DNA of 64,000 bases from Diploptera punctata (Eukaryota > Arthropoda > Insecta > Blattodea > Blaberidae), in NCBI GenBank assembly GCA_030220185.1, contig JASPKZ010007542.1, positions 62,001-126,000 of the forward strand. Direction: 5' to 3'. The notes below the pieces were generated by a model. That model was not told the origin of the DNA. It saw only the letters and a list, made by a program, of their open reading frames with translations, and did not search any database. Within the stretch, counting starts at the first letter, position 1. Each line of letters opens with the position of its first letter. Shown here piece by piece: positions 1-10,350 of the stretch. The position numbers and the translations under genes are program-made.

Positions 1-142
1 TGCTGAATTAAAATATTTAAAACAATATTTCTTCTAGTTTGTTTAATGCAGAGAAGCGTAATTTAAGACAGGACAAACCATTTAGGTATTTGGTAATAAA
101 ATACTTAAAACATACTTGGAGAAAAGAGTGACAGATAGCTGA

Positions 143-424
143 ATGGAGGAAACTTCTTAACAGTGTTCTAAATAATATTTAATGGAAACCTGATGTAATG
201 AGAACAAATGAATTTCGCAGACTAAGCTGAGCATGACATATTGCACAAATATGATAGAAAGAGGAAATTTCTTACAGAAAAATCAGAGAAGAAAGTGATC
301 AATAATGAAGTGGAAAATTAACATTAACCATAATTTGAGGAAGGTGGTGACTGGAAAGTATTAGCTCAGGCTAGGGATGTATGGAGAGCTTATATCCGCG
401 AGATTATAAACCACTGATTTCGAA
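143..424 (+). mobile_element. RTE-like retrotransposon, decayed 3' fragment
   Basis: This is a 5'-truncated, strongly diverged copy of the family best seen at 47219-48166. It still shows the segments for the WENNIN-type motif near 312-335 and the closing part 'gatgtatggagagcttat' near 375-393. Many substitutions and small deletions break the frame. The family encodes an endonuclease/reverse transcriptase, but only the C-terminal tail is left here. Confidence 0.7.
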
Positions 425-600
425 AGTATTAGATTACAATGTAGCTGATATTAGCATAAATGTATTTAAGGGATGTAAAACTTTATATTTCATAATAAAC
501 ATTATAGGGCCTACAGTATATTCTATGAAATGAAATGCAACTGGATATGTAAAAAAAAGGTCATCGTCTAGAATTCTTGCTGTTCTATTCAGGCCTGAAT

Positions 601-602
601 AG

Positions 603-677
<75 letters not shown>
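601..677. repeat. (AAT)n microsatellite, probable retrotransposon tail
   Basis: There are about 25 uninterrupted AAT units. They directly abut the 3' end of the minus-strand jockey-like copy that follows. On that strand they read as an (ATT)n tail, so the array probably grew from the element's short-tandem-repeat 3' tail. Confidence 0.95.
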
Positions 678-679
<2 letters not shown>

Positions 680-869
680 TATTTATTCTGGCAGAGTTAA
701 GGCCATAAGGCCCTCTCTTCCACTCAACCAGCACAAATACAAATAAATATTCGACAAATATAGATATACACTATACTAATTATAAACAGTTAAATATACG
801 AGTACAATAAATGTAGCAATGTAAATGTCATGTACAAACAACATTTTATAGGGTAATAACAATAATGAT

Positions 870-890
870 ACGATAATAATAATAATAATA

Positions 891-944
<54 letters not shown>

Positions 945-989
945 ATATAAATATGATACATTATACGGGAAACACCAATTATATATATA

Positions 990-1022
<33 letters not shown>
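870..1022. repeat. (ATT)n and (AT)n microsatellites in the 3' UTR
   Basis: There are two arrays: AAT/ATT units at about 876-945 and AT units at about 979-1021. Both sit inside the 3' UTR of the minus-strand jockey-like copy. The apparent poly-isoleucine peptide on the minus strand is only this repeat read as codons. Confidence 0.9.
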
Positions 1023-1108
1023 ATCTTACACTGGATAATAATGAAGTCGAGTTTAGAGCAAATATAAATTTAGATTTCTTTTAAAAGATGCCAATGTCCG
1101 GCAGCCCC

Positions 1109-1785
1109 TTATTTCTTGTGGTAGGGAATTCCAGTTGCGAGAAGTGGAGATGGTATATGACATGGAGTGATGTGATGCCCTATGTTGCGGTATATTAAGA
1201 GAGTATGTTGTGATCTTGTGTTTAAGTTATGGTTTGAGGATAGATACTGGAAACGGGATGATAAATAATTGGGAATCGAGGTATGTAGGATCTTAAATAG
1301 GATAATTAGACAGTGCGATTTTCTTCTCTCTTTTAGATGTAGCCATGACAATTCGTGGAATAATGGAGAAATGTGATCGTATTTTCGAACATTAAATATG
1401 AATCTGATACACATATTATGGACACGCTGCAATTTGTCCGAAAATCCGTCACTTATGTCAGTTAGTAGAACGTCACAGTAGTCAAAATGCGGCATCACTA
1501 AAGTTTGGATTAAAATTCTTTTAAGAGTTGTAGGAAGAAAATGTTTAAGTCGCTTTAGGGAATGCATTATGGAGAAGATCCTTTTAGATGTTTTACTTGC
1601 TCATGCCATTTTAAATTAGAACCTAGGTAAAATCCCAAGTTTTTAAAGACGTCGGTATAAGGAATTTGTTCATTATCTAATATGACAGCCGGCATATTGC
1701 CATTGTTTATGAGGTGTAATAGCCTTGGATGTCCGATAATTATTGCTTGCGTTTTGTTTACATTTAGTTTCAGCTGTGTTAACAT
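1109..1785 (-). pseudogene. Jockey-like RT C-terminal region, frame-broken
   Basis: Two abutting minus-strand frames meet at 1567 and together match one stretch of the intact ORF at 14586-16514. The upstream piece contains LKLNVNKTQAIIIGHPRLL and IPYTDVFKNLGF. The downstream piece contains LVMPHFDYCD, LQRVHN and ELSWLHLKERR. The matching motifs in the intact ORF are LQLNPKKSQSIIMGHQRLL, LAMPHFDYCD and QLSWFRLRDRR. This is the connection/C-terminal region after the RT palm. A frameshift near 1567 and the missing RT core make it non-functional. Confidence 0.85.
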
Positions 1786-1800
1786 TTGATTTTTGAGTTT

Positions 1801-2157
1801 ATCGAATTTTTAGAGCTCGAAATAACGTTAATTTATAAGTTATCATATGAGCTAGCTGATCCTATACCCAACCCTTGAAATGCAGGACGACGTAACTGTA
1901 TAAACGATTTAAACAACTCCTGCAAGGACCAGGGACGGGAGCAAAAGGAAGTCAAGATGGGAGCAGGTATATTTGAGTGCCATAAGACAGCAGCCCTGTC
2001 ACCATTACCTCCACAAGAGTCTGGTAACCACTTTGGTGTAATAATAACTAAGTATTCACAATGAACAGCCGGACAGATCTAATGGACAACAACCAAAAAT
2101 TGTATAATACAGAAGACAATTATAATTGTACAATAATATAACTACAAGTATCCCACT
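1801..2157. other. No recognisable feature
   Basis: AT-rich sequence without a coding frame or repeat that I can place. Segment 1870-1900 contains 'atgcaggacgacgtaactg', which loosely recurs near 45460 ('atacaggacgacag'). That may mark an unnamed repeat. Confidence 0.4.
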
Positions 2158-2290
2158 TTAAATATTTAGGACGTGACATCAGCTATGGGTATGATAAAGA
2201 TATTCAACACAAAACACATCAGTTTCAAGCTATCTGTGCGGAACAGGCAACTCTTGCCTAAACCAGGAAGTGAAGAAGAATAATATAACT
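2158..2290 (+). mobile_element. RT relic with internal deletion
   Basis: Positions 2158-2244 match 37702-37790 almost base for base (YLG..ISYGYDKDI region of an RT connection domain). Positions 2247-2285 match 38184-38222 ('ggaacaggcaactcttgcc' and onward), the 3' end of the same copy. About 0.4 kb between them is absent here, so this is an internally deleted derivative of that non-LTR family. It has no coding capacity. Confidence 0.8.
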
Positions 2291-2730
2291 AAAACACTAT
2301 GCAGTATTATAGATGCTAGCAAATACAGAGAAGCAAACATAAATAAAACAATGCACACTTTTTAAGTCCACCAATGCTGTAATACGTGTAGCAGAACTGA
2401 AATTAGTGTTACTCCCTGAACATATTACATAGTTATATAGTAATCGGACGATACTCCGCAGCTCCTAACCTGCAGCGATTGTTCTGGTGCAGAATCCACT
2501 AGCCCTGGTAATCATTAGATTATAAATTTGTGTATTTGTACTGAAACCTGATTAGATGAGAGTCCATTTTGTTAGGTGCTGTACATGAGTTAGAAAGTAG
2601 AAAATTTAAGTTTTCAGAAAACAAATTGAGCGGCTAATGTGTAGGAGGTCGAGTCTTTATTATTTATGATTCATTAGATCATTATTAAGTTTTTTAATGT
2701 TCGTACAATACTGCTATCCAACTCTAGCAA
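2291..2730. other. No recognisable feature
   Basis: AT-rich non-coding sequence between the RT relic and the Helitron. I see no frame or repeat I can name. Confidence 0.4.
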
Positions 2731-3663
2731 TCTAATATATAAAAATGAATGTTTGTTTGTTGGTTGGTGTGTTCGTTTGTTTGTTCGTTTGTTCGTACTT
2801 TATGCGCGGCCATACCGTTGATCCGATTGTGATGGGCTTTTTTTGCAAAATTTTCAGGAGATTCCCGGGATGAACATAGGCTATAAGAGAGTTGTGATAC
2901 TCAACTCCAACACCCCCTTAAAAATCGCCCTTTGTGGTGGAAAACATGAAAAAGTAGCTCTTTGGACGCTTAATTGGCTTATGCTGCCTAAACCATAACA
3001 AATACACAAAATTAATGTACACAAAATTGAGTATATCAAAAAGCTCTACAAAAAGGTCCGCGACAGAATATGTTTATCTCTTACGGATAACTCACAGTCT
3101 TTCATTGTCTTTCATTGATACCAAGAAGATCGAGGCAAGTACGAAGATTCCTGTTGCAAGCATAACCGCACATAACGAATTTTGTCTTTTAGCTCATTTA
3201 TGCCAAGAAGATAAGTAGATTCCCGGGCAACACCGAGTAATCAGCACGGGGAATCTTAAAATAATTACGATATACATTTATAATTATTTTTCATTTTTCT
3301 TATTCAACTAATCATAAGATGTACATTTATTTTCGTCTTTCAGCTCATTTACATCAAGAAGATCGGGATGAGTACATTCGCAGACAACACCAGGTAAACA
3401 GCACGGGGTATCTAAAAATAATTACGATATAAATTTTTCCAATTGTTTAATTAACTAAACATAAAACACATTAATTTTCGTATTTCGGGTAATTTATGTC
3501 AAGAAGATCGGAATAAGTAGATTCCCGGGTAATCAGCATGGGGTACCTAAAAAATGTAAATTTATAATTAGGCCTATTTTTCCTCTCACTTATTCAACTA
3601 AACATAAAAATGCATTAATTTTCATTTATTTAGGTGTAGCAGCGCACGCCAGGTATTAGCTAG
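2731..3663 (+). mobile_element. Non-autonomous Helitron, complete (933 bp)
   Basis: The element starts TCTAATATATAAAAATG after a host A. It ends GTATTAGCTAG before a host T, the A|T insertion and 5'-TC/3'-CTAG ends typical of Helitrons. A short hairpin (GGTGT...ACGCC, about 3634-3650) lies about 10 bases before the end. The interior has about three tandem units of 140-150 bp (3192-3341, 3342-3487, 3488-3625), each with 'agattcccgggcaac'-like and 'cagcacggggtatct'-like blocks. No Rep/helicase coding is present, so mobilisation would need a partner elsewhere. The same ends recur at 22341 and 23271. Confidence 0.75.
3192..3625 (+). repeat. Three tandem ~145-bp units inside the Helitron
   Basis: Units begin 'gctcatttatgccaag' or a close variant and end near 'cattaattttcgtctttc'. 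Related units occur at about 20985-21255 and 22150-22290. They look like satellite-style expansion within a Helitron. Confidence 0.8.
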
Positions 3664-5152
3664 TATAAATACAATGAAAATATGGATAATGAGTTGAGTT
3701 TTGTAACAACATGTTAACAAATCACAATTATCTTAAGTTGTCCACAAATTAAGAAAAATATGTAAGCTCTCAAGTATCATACAAGGTACTAAGAGATTAC
3801 AACAAAAGTTACTATGCAATTATGAAAGTCTATTTCAAAATTATCTCCTTTTCTAATGATTATTACACCAGTTAACATGACTAGTAGCTAGCGAATTTGC
3901 ATTACAAATGTGTAAATACGGAAGAAAATCAAAGCGATACCGTGCACAGAATAATGTTCAAGGTAGGGAGCGGCTGGAATCAAACTTGGGACAATGGATG
4001 GTAAACTCGCCCTTGTATTCTGTAAATCAACCTTTGAATAGCGATTATATCCCGGGATTAGTTCACAGATTGGGCCAACAATGTAATATTTGTTTGGAAT
4101 TAGTGAATAAACCAATTTGGTTAACGAACTATGGATAATCTGCATCGAATTCACTTCTGTTTAAACTCGTCAGTGGAGTGATTATGCCAGTACATTGTAA
4201 ACTTCGATAAATGAGTGGTGTCAGTCCAGCTTATTCCCTTCAAGAGAATAAAAGAGTCATAATAAATGTAAAAAAAAACACATTTCAAAATAAAACGAAC
4301 TTCTTTATAATTATCATATGTAACTAATTACATTTGACAACTTCCTTTATTGTCTTAAATATTCCCCTTTTATAAGACTTGCACCCTCCAAGAGTTTCGA
4401 AGCAATGTCCAGGAACGGCTGTTCTCCTGTAAGGAGCAGGCACTCTGAACCATATTTATGGAGTATATAATTGTGAATTCCCAGAATCTGTAATTAGTCA
4501 GGACTACCACCGAAGATAGTATAGGAGAATATGGGAGAACACGAGAAAAGAAATTCGGAATCCCTTGTCCTACAGAAAATCAAACCCATTCCGCCACCGA
4601 ACATGCAAAGGTCATGTATAGTATGATAAATTTACTCCAGAATGTAAAAAGTGCCACAGAAAGATTTATAGCAACGAAGGAAAAAAATAGAGATGTTTGA
4701 AAGGATCTTTTCTAAAACAGAGAATGAGTTGTATTGAAGTTCTATAATTTATAGTATTTTCCGAAAGAGAAACCTTTACAAAGGGCATAATCTCACATTG
4801 TAATAAAATTAGTTTATTTTCCGTAATTATCCTTAGATTATACAATTTTATTATTAACGTGCTGTAGTCTATGTGGGACTACATTATAATAGCAAATTAC
4901 GTTATTTCTAAAGTATAATTCCATTTAGTAAATTGTCAAAATTTTATACAATTACCATTGGGGATCTGTATTCTAACATTCCAAAATGTATGAGTTATTG
5001 TAAATATTTCTTAAAATTTCTTCTCCGTCGTAGTTCAACCCCTCATCTTATTGGTACTTTTCACATGCCCTATGACGTCCAGGACTAACAGTGGCACGAT
5101 CTGTTGAGAGAGGGACTTTTTAAATTTTGGATTATACATGTGCTTTTCTAGC
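3664..5152. other. No recognisable feature
   Basis: About 1.5 kb of AT-rich sequence. Short frames at 3888-4154 on both strands are unlike any family I know and overlap each other antisense, so I treat them as chance. No repeat with a partner in this window was recognised. Confidence 0.4.
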
Positions 5153-5454
5153 ACACAAGGACATGGAAAGCCTCCCTGAATGAGTGATCAGCTCAGCTCA
5201 GAGCCTCCTCTGAGACAACACAACATTAAGATGAAACGGAACATTCACACAAAAAATGGCGAATACGATGATCATAATGATATCCAGATGATTTCCGAGA
5301 CAATTTGGGTACTACGTTTTCCTACATTTATATTACAGGTAAGGCAAAACACCGAAAAAATATCACCCAAAAAACTTGTCCCGACCAGGGATCAAACTTG
5401 GGCCGGCTCCTTACGAGGCAGCGAAGCTACCCCGAGACTACAGCGGTGGAGAAT
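5153..5454 (-). mobile_element. tRNA-Asp-like SINE, subfamily with long tail (type 2)
   Basis: Reading the minus strand, the head at 5454-5375 resembles tRNA-Asp, with a diverged B-box-like 'AAGTTTGATCCC'. It is followed by the body 'CCTGTAATATAAATGTAGG' and a GGCGAATACGATGAT-type stretch. The tail ends with a segment shared with the copies at 31838-32215 and 61935-62258 ('GAGGAGGCTCTGAGCTGAGC'). SINEs of this kind are transcribed by RNA polymerase III and mobilised by non-LTR enzymes. This copy is diverged. Confidence 0.8.
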
Positions 5455-6471
5455 TACATAAAACAACAATAATTTTATTAAAACCATCAACTTTATTATA
5501 TACTGTACATATTGTTTTAAGTTAATACATAAAATAAAAAACCTGCACGACGTAACAGAAAATGGGATTAAAATGGAATTAAATTGTATGGGATTGATTC
5601 CACAATGATCATTTGAATCAAGTATCCAGTTGACCCATGCACATACTTTAGCTTTCTTGTTTTTTATAGAATGTTTAAACAATTGAGCAGGTAACCACAA
5701 TACATTGAAATTCCAATAAATCAATTTATCAATTTAATTTCAAGAATAGTATAATTGTTAGATGAATTATTCTTCGAAACATCGAGAACATTTAAAACTG
5801 TGAACTGAAGAGCAATTCATGAGCGGAGTTTAGGTCGGCTGTGGTTTTTTAAAAATGTTCTATTATTAAAAGCAAATTTTCAAAAAAAAACATAACTAAC
5901 CTAATATCCGCTCATTAATTACTAGATATGGATTTTAAGTTATTTAGAGCCTCTAAACTAGTTATTAATAAAATGAAGTCTATCTATTTTCTTCTTTTTT
6001 CTAATAACTTAATTATTTAATAGTAAGAAGTTTAAATTTTAGTTTAGTAGACCCACTGTGTTTTAACATAATTTTTCTTTGAATATTTGATCTTACTGGA
6101 AAATTCATGGAACAGATACTACACTTGTAACTTATATTTATGCAAGGCAATAAAATAAGATTAATGAGATGGCATTTTTCATATTTTAACTATTTTTCCT
6201 AATATTTTGAATTAATATGGTAATAGGAAATTTGCATTCTGTACATTCAAACTTAATTAGACTAAAAAAAGTATAGCCTAAAGTCCAAAAAATATTACTA
6301 ATGTTTCTAATAACAACATAGGCTAAATATTAATTTATTAAATACGTAATTTATTGCCTCATTAATATTTAATTAAAATGTGATTTGCTTTAAAATATTT
6401 CCACTTTAAATATGAATATAAGCCAAATCTTTTCAACTTTTTCTTAAAAGTATTTGTAATTACAGTCCAAT
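5455..6471. other. No recognisable feature
   Basis: Very AT-rich sequence. The 110-codon minus frame at 5392-5724 starts inside the SINE head and has low-complexity content, so I do not treat it as a gene. Confidence 0.4.
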
Positions 6472-6853
6472 GTGAAATGTCATTGACTCTTGCAATGCAT
6501 TTCTGTTTGCATATTTTCATATACATATCGGACATTATACACGTTATAGAAAAGAAAATATTACAGTGGTATGGCCATGTCAAAAGAATTCCAGAGCAAA
6601 GATTGCCTAAAATTGTTATGGAATGGATCTCAATGGAAAGGAGGAAGAGAGGAAGACTGAAGAAAACTTGGATAGAAGGAGTATAAGCGGCAATGAATAT
6701 CAGAGTATTGGAGGAAGATCAATGGATGGATGGACAGACAGGAATGGCGTTTGGTTTCCGGAAGACGGCGGCAGCTGCCATGATACCGGATGATGATGAT
6801 GATGATGATATATGTATATATATTAAATGAAGAAAATAAAAAGAAGTAATTGC
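6472..6853 (+). mobile_element. RTE-type retrotransposon 3' end with (GAT)n tail
   Basis: The frame from about 6540 gives ILQWYGHVKRIPEQRLPK and then RRKRGRLKKTWIEGV, the classic C-terminus of insect endonuclease/RT elements. After a stop it still reads like the family (LEEDQWMD). Seven GAT units at about 6789-6809 form the tail. The block AATTACAGTCCAAT occurs at 6458-6471 and again at 6854-6867, so the segment between is probably an insertion flanked by a 14-bp target-site duplication. It is 5'-truncated to about 380 bp. Confidence 0.75.
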
Positions 6854-7139
6854 AATTACAGTCCAATATATCATATTTTATTGTTTCTGTTAAAGTATTT
6901 GTGTTAGCAACTTTTACATATGTCCTGTATCATTAAAAAAAAGTTCAAAATGAACAAAGTCAGTATTACTCGCTCTGTAAGAATTAGTAACGACACTCTA
7001 ACACACCAGTTCATTGGTAAATGAACTAACGTCATGAAGTGGCCACAAATTTTGCTCAGATAATTGCAGGCTTGGGCTTCTTTTGCGTGTCGTAAATCTA
7101 GACACTGGATCCATGCCCTTACTTCCCTTCTGTAGGATT

Positions 7140-7577
7140 GGGGAGGAAAATATCACTATAAAATCAGGTAATAATGAAACACGAGGTGAGGGTAGGAGAA
7201 GCAAAGATAAGATTATAAATTCAGAAGGAAACCAATTGTTAGCTTTTTGTGATGCATTTGAACTTGAAATTCTGAATGGGAAATATGGGGAAGATAAAAA
7301 TGGAGAACTGACATTTATTTATAAAAATGGAGGTAGCGTAATCGATTATTCAATATGCACACAAGACATGATTCCAGTCCTAAGTAATTTCTGTATAGTT
7401 TCCAGAATCGAATCACACCACTTCCCAAACAAACTTATTTTAAATATGAAAGGTATTAGTGAGACAGTTAATGTTGAGGTGGCAACAATATTGAGGCCAA
7501 TTACACGTTTCAGATGGATCGAGGACCAGAGAGAAGAATTTATCAGGAGTTTGGAAACGCTAATACAGGATCTGTAA
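7140..7577 (+). pseudogene. Endonuclease C-terminal fragment of the CR1/L2-like element
   Basis: This frame gives LLAFCDAFELEILNGKYG, then GELTFIYKNGGSVIDYSI and VSRIESHHFPNKL. That is the end of an exonuclease-endonuclease-phosphatase domain: the S-IDY strand followed by the catalytic SDH motif, here S-H-H in place of S-D-H. The domain's N-terminal half is absent. The frame stops at 7577 and the RT frame resumes in another phase at about 7751, so at least one indel or stop separates them. It would have nicked target DNA to prime reverse transcription. Confidence 0.75.
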
Positions 7578-7750
7578 TTGAAGCGGGGTGGAAATAATTA
7601 AAACTTTGACAGAATCTTTTCAAAAATCAGGGGACAAATTCAAGGCTAAATGCACAATGAACCAGAAGGACAAAGGGTGGTACAATAATGCATGTAGAAA
7701 GAAGTAGTTTGTCGAAAGTAGTCTTTTAAAGTTTAGAAAAGAAAGCACAG

Positions 7751-9625
7751 ATGAAAACAGAAAAAAACTATGCGCAAAAGAGAAAGGAATATAAAGACTT
7801 ATTGGCAGAAACAAAACTAGCATGGCAAAATAAGAAATCCGAAGAAATGAGAGTCGCGAATGAAAGTGGGAACATTGCGGACATATGGAAAGCGATAAGG
7901 GAACTCAAAGTAAAGTCCATAAATCGGACAAGAATAACGCACGGGGAATGGAAAAGTTACTTTGATAGGGTGCTGGGAAATGAGAGGTTAAGATATAATC
8001 AAGGAAATATAGTTGAGATCCCTGACCCAATTCATATTCAATTACTGGATCAGGATATTTCTAAAAATAAAGTGGTTTCTTCCATTAAATGTTTAAAGAA
8101 TGGTAAAGCACCTGGAATTGATGGAATACTAGGGGAATTCTTGAAAAATAATTTATCATCCAATAAATTATTAGACGTTTTGAAAACTGCGTTCAATAAA
8201 CTTTTTGATGGAGGAGATTATCCGGAAGCCTGGGCGACAGGTGTCATCCAACCACTATACAAAGGAAAAGGCGGGACACAGGTACCAGAAAGTTACAGGG
8301 GAATTTGTCTCTTGTCAGTATTCGGAAAAATATATTGTAAAGTACTTTACGAACGCATGAGACAATGGGCTAAAGAGAACTATAGGCTCTCAAAATATCA
8401 GGCAGGTTTTAAAGAAGGGTACTTCACGGTGGACAACGTATTTGTTTTGAGAACATTAATTGATGACAATCTGAAAATGAAGGGGGGTAAATTATTTTGT
8501 GCATTCATTGATTTTAAGATGACATTTGATACTGTGGACCGAAGCGCACTTTGGGAAAAATTAAATCGGAAAGGATTGTCTCATAAAATGATACATGCAT
8601 TAATGTCAATTTATAAATATGTTAAATTTTGTATAAAAGTAGACCAAGGGCACATTACAGAGAGCAGTGAAGCCAATCGGGGAGTGAGACAAGGTTGCAT
8701 TTTATCACCAATGCTATTTAATCTATTCGTTGATGATATTGTAGACGTAATGCTAGAAGGAGAAATTGAGGCTCCGGAGATAGGAAATGTTAAAATCCCA
8801 GTCCCGTTGTATGCAGATGATTTAATTATCTGTTCCAAGACAATCAAGGGATTGCAAAGAGGCCTTGACCTACTGGAAATATACTGTAGGAATTGGGGAT
8901 TGACTGTAAATGTTAGTAAGACAAAAACAATGACCTTTAAAAATGGGACGGTTTATGGTAGAGCAGAGGAATGGAAATACAAAGATCAAGTACTTGAAAA
9001 CGTGAAACATTTTGAATATCTTGGTACGACGTTGAAAATGAACGGGAAGTGGAAAAAACATATTGATATAGCATTATTTAAAGGGAAGGGACAACTTAAC
9101 AGTGTACTCGGTATTCTGGGTCGAGTGCCTGATATTCCAGTCAGCACATTAGAAAAAACGTATGGAGCGATGGTAAGGCCAGTAATGCACTATGGTAGTG
9201 AGATTTGGGGTTTCCAAAGAACGGAAATACTAAATAAAGTATATACGCATTTTCTAAAATATATTACAGGACTTAGTAAGGCCGTTTCTAACTGTGGAAT
9301 TCTATATGAATTTGGGTCATTCCAGGACGACATAAACTGTAAAATTCGTGTACTCAAATACTGGTTGCGAGTAATCCAAGGTGAACAAACAATGCTTAGA
9401 GCAATTTGTTACGACCAACAAATTAAAAACATATATGTTAAATTTTGGGCAGACGAGGTTAGGAGAGAACTCCAAAAGATTGGGATGGGCTGGATAAGGG
9501 AAAAAGGGACTGAAAATCGCAAGAACGTGTGGAGAAAAATAAGGAGGAGGTACTTAGATATAAACCAACAATATACTTTCGCCGAATGTACAGGAAAACG
9601 CTCACTGTGTTTACAAAGAGACTAA
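7751..9625 (+). CDS. Reverse transcriptase ORF of CR1/L2-like element (624 codons)
   Basis: An open frame encoding a non-LTR reverse transcriptase, which copies element RNA at a nicked chromosomal site. Visible motifs: NGKAPGIDGI (about residues 117-126), ESYRGICLLSVFGKI, IDFKMTFDTVD (about 253-263, normally KAFD), GVRQGCILSPMLF and the catalytic YADD (about 354-357). The thumb/connection region continues to about residue 600. The first Met is not evidently the true start, because linker sequence precedes it and the endonuclease lies upstream in another frame. The last 20-30 codons are out of phase. The real protein continues in frame +1 from about 9580 and again in frame 0 from about 9720. 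It could be transcribed, but the element as a whole is broken. Confidence 0.8.
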   Translation: MKTEKNYAQKRKEYKDLLAETKLAWQNKKSEEMRVANESGNIADIWKAIRELKVKSINRTRITHGEWKSYFDRVLGNERLRYNQGNIVEIPDPIHIQLLDQDISKNKVVSSIKCLKNGKAPGIDGILGEFLKNNLSSNKLLDVLKTAFNKLFDGGDYPEAWATGVIQPLYKGKGGTQVPESYRGICLLSVFGKIYCKVLYERMRQWAKENYRLSKYQAGFKEGYFTVDNVFVLRTLIDDNLKMKGGKLFCAFIDFKMTFDTVDRSALWEKLNRKGLSHKMIHALMSIYKYVKFCIKVDQGHITESSEANRGVRQGCILSPMLFNLFVDDIVDVMLEGEIEAPEIGNVKIPVPLYADDLIICSKTIKGLQRGLDLLEIYCRNWGLTVNVSKTKTMTFKNGTVYGRAEEWKYKDQVLENVKHFEYLGTTLKMNGKWKKHIDIALFKGKGQLNSVLGILGRVPDIPVSTLEKTYGAMVRPVMHYGSEIWGFQRTEILNKVYTHFLKYITGLSKAVSNCGILYEFGSFQDDINCKIRVLKYWLRVIQGEQTMLRAICYDQQIKNIYVKFWADEVRRELQKIGMGWIREKGTENRKNVWRKIRRRYLDINQQYTFAECTGKRSLCLQRD

Positions 9626-9919
9626 AACACGTCTGGGGAAAAGAATCGTATATACTCAACCTAGGATTTAAAGAGAGATCAGGGCTTGCTTGGTTTAGAC
9701 TAGGGCATGGAAATTTCAAAAAATTAGCGACGATCACGATATGCGAATATGTCCAATGTGCGGGAAATTTGAAGATGAGATGCATATATTAGGACAATGT
9801 AATGATTTAGAATATTGGAGACGTCAGTTATTACCGGAAAGATTTCTAAATTCAAATCGGGAAAGATTGGCATGCTACGAGTTATTGGTAAATCCAGAAT
9901 ATTGGATAAACTTTGGGTA
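9560..9919 (+). pseudogene. RT C-terminal tail, twice frame-shifted
   Basis: After 9560 the coding sense moves to another frame (RRMYRKTLTVFTKRLKHVW, then ERSGLAWFRLGHGNF). Near the A-run at 9719-9724 it moves again, giving RICPMCGKFEDEMHILGQC and YWRRQLLPERF. The C-x2-C...H...C spacing resembles the terminal zinc-binding motif of many non-LTR ORFs. Two small indels explain the loss of the contiguous C-terminus. Confidence 0.75.
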
Positions 9920-10028
9920 AATTTCTGGACAAAAAGCGGAAAATAAGGACAACACTCATTAATGAATTAATATATGTTATCAAAATGCAATAACATTAAT
10001 TCTTAATAATTATATATAAATTAATTAA

Positions 10029-10194
10029 TGTATAATGCTATTGTGTTATTATTTAATTGTAATATTACTGTGTTTTCTTTATGTAATTATAATGTTATGG
10101 TTTTTTTTTAGTGTGTAATGATATTGTGTTGTTATTTACTTGTAATATTATTGCGTTTTCTTTATGTAATTGTAATGTTATTGCTTTTTTTGTT
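10029..10194 (+). repeat. Tandem duplication of ~83 bp in the 3' UTR
   Basis: Two diverged units begin near 10031 ('tataatgctattgtgtta') and 10114 ('tgtaatgatattgtgttg'). Both carry 'gttttctttatgtaatt' and a T-run. The offset is 83 bp. They lie in the 3' UTR of the CR1/L2-like element. Confidence 0.85.
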
Positions 10195-10350
10195 TATTTT
10201 TCTTCACACTAATAGCAATTATTACTTTATTGTAACGGACTGTCAAGAGCACGTACGGCTTACTGCCCGTGCGACCCATATTTGTAAATAATATTGTAAA
10301 TATCTTACTTTTTTGTCTAATAAAGTCCTACTGCTACTACTACTACTACT

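Larger units (their letters stand above)
678..1800 (-). mobile_element. Jockey-like non-LTR retrotransposon, 5'-truncated
   Basis: The minus strand carries the C-terminal third of a jockey-like RT followed by its 3' UTR. The 3' end (rc of 678-735) shares the signature 'GAGTGGAAGAGAGGGCC' and a conserved 'CTTAACTCTGCCAG' block with the copies ending at about 11612 and 16993, which defines one family. Coding sequence runs leftward from about 1800 to 1109. The RT core is missing, so the copy was truncated at integration or later. Expanded ATT and AT repeats lie in the 3' UTR. Confidence 0.85.
7140..10350 (+). mobile_element. CR1/L2-like non-LTR retrotransposon, near full ORF2
   Basis: In order: the end of an APE-type endonuclease (7140-7577), a linker, a complete reverse transcriptase (7751-9550), a frame-shifted C-terminal part with a CPMCG...H...C zinc-knuckle-like motif (9744-9805), an AT-rich 3' UTR with an internal duplication, and a tail of CTA units ending at about 10350. 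No first ORF and no endonuclease N-terminus are visible, so the copy is 5'-truncated. Clade placement (CR1/L2/I group) is inferred from RT motifs and the microsatellite tail. It is the best preserved member of this lineage in the window. Confidence 0.8.

Noticed and set aside
776..961. Poly-isoleucine minus-strand peptide
   Set aside because: It is an ATT microsatellite in a retrotransposon 3' UTR.
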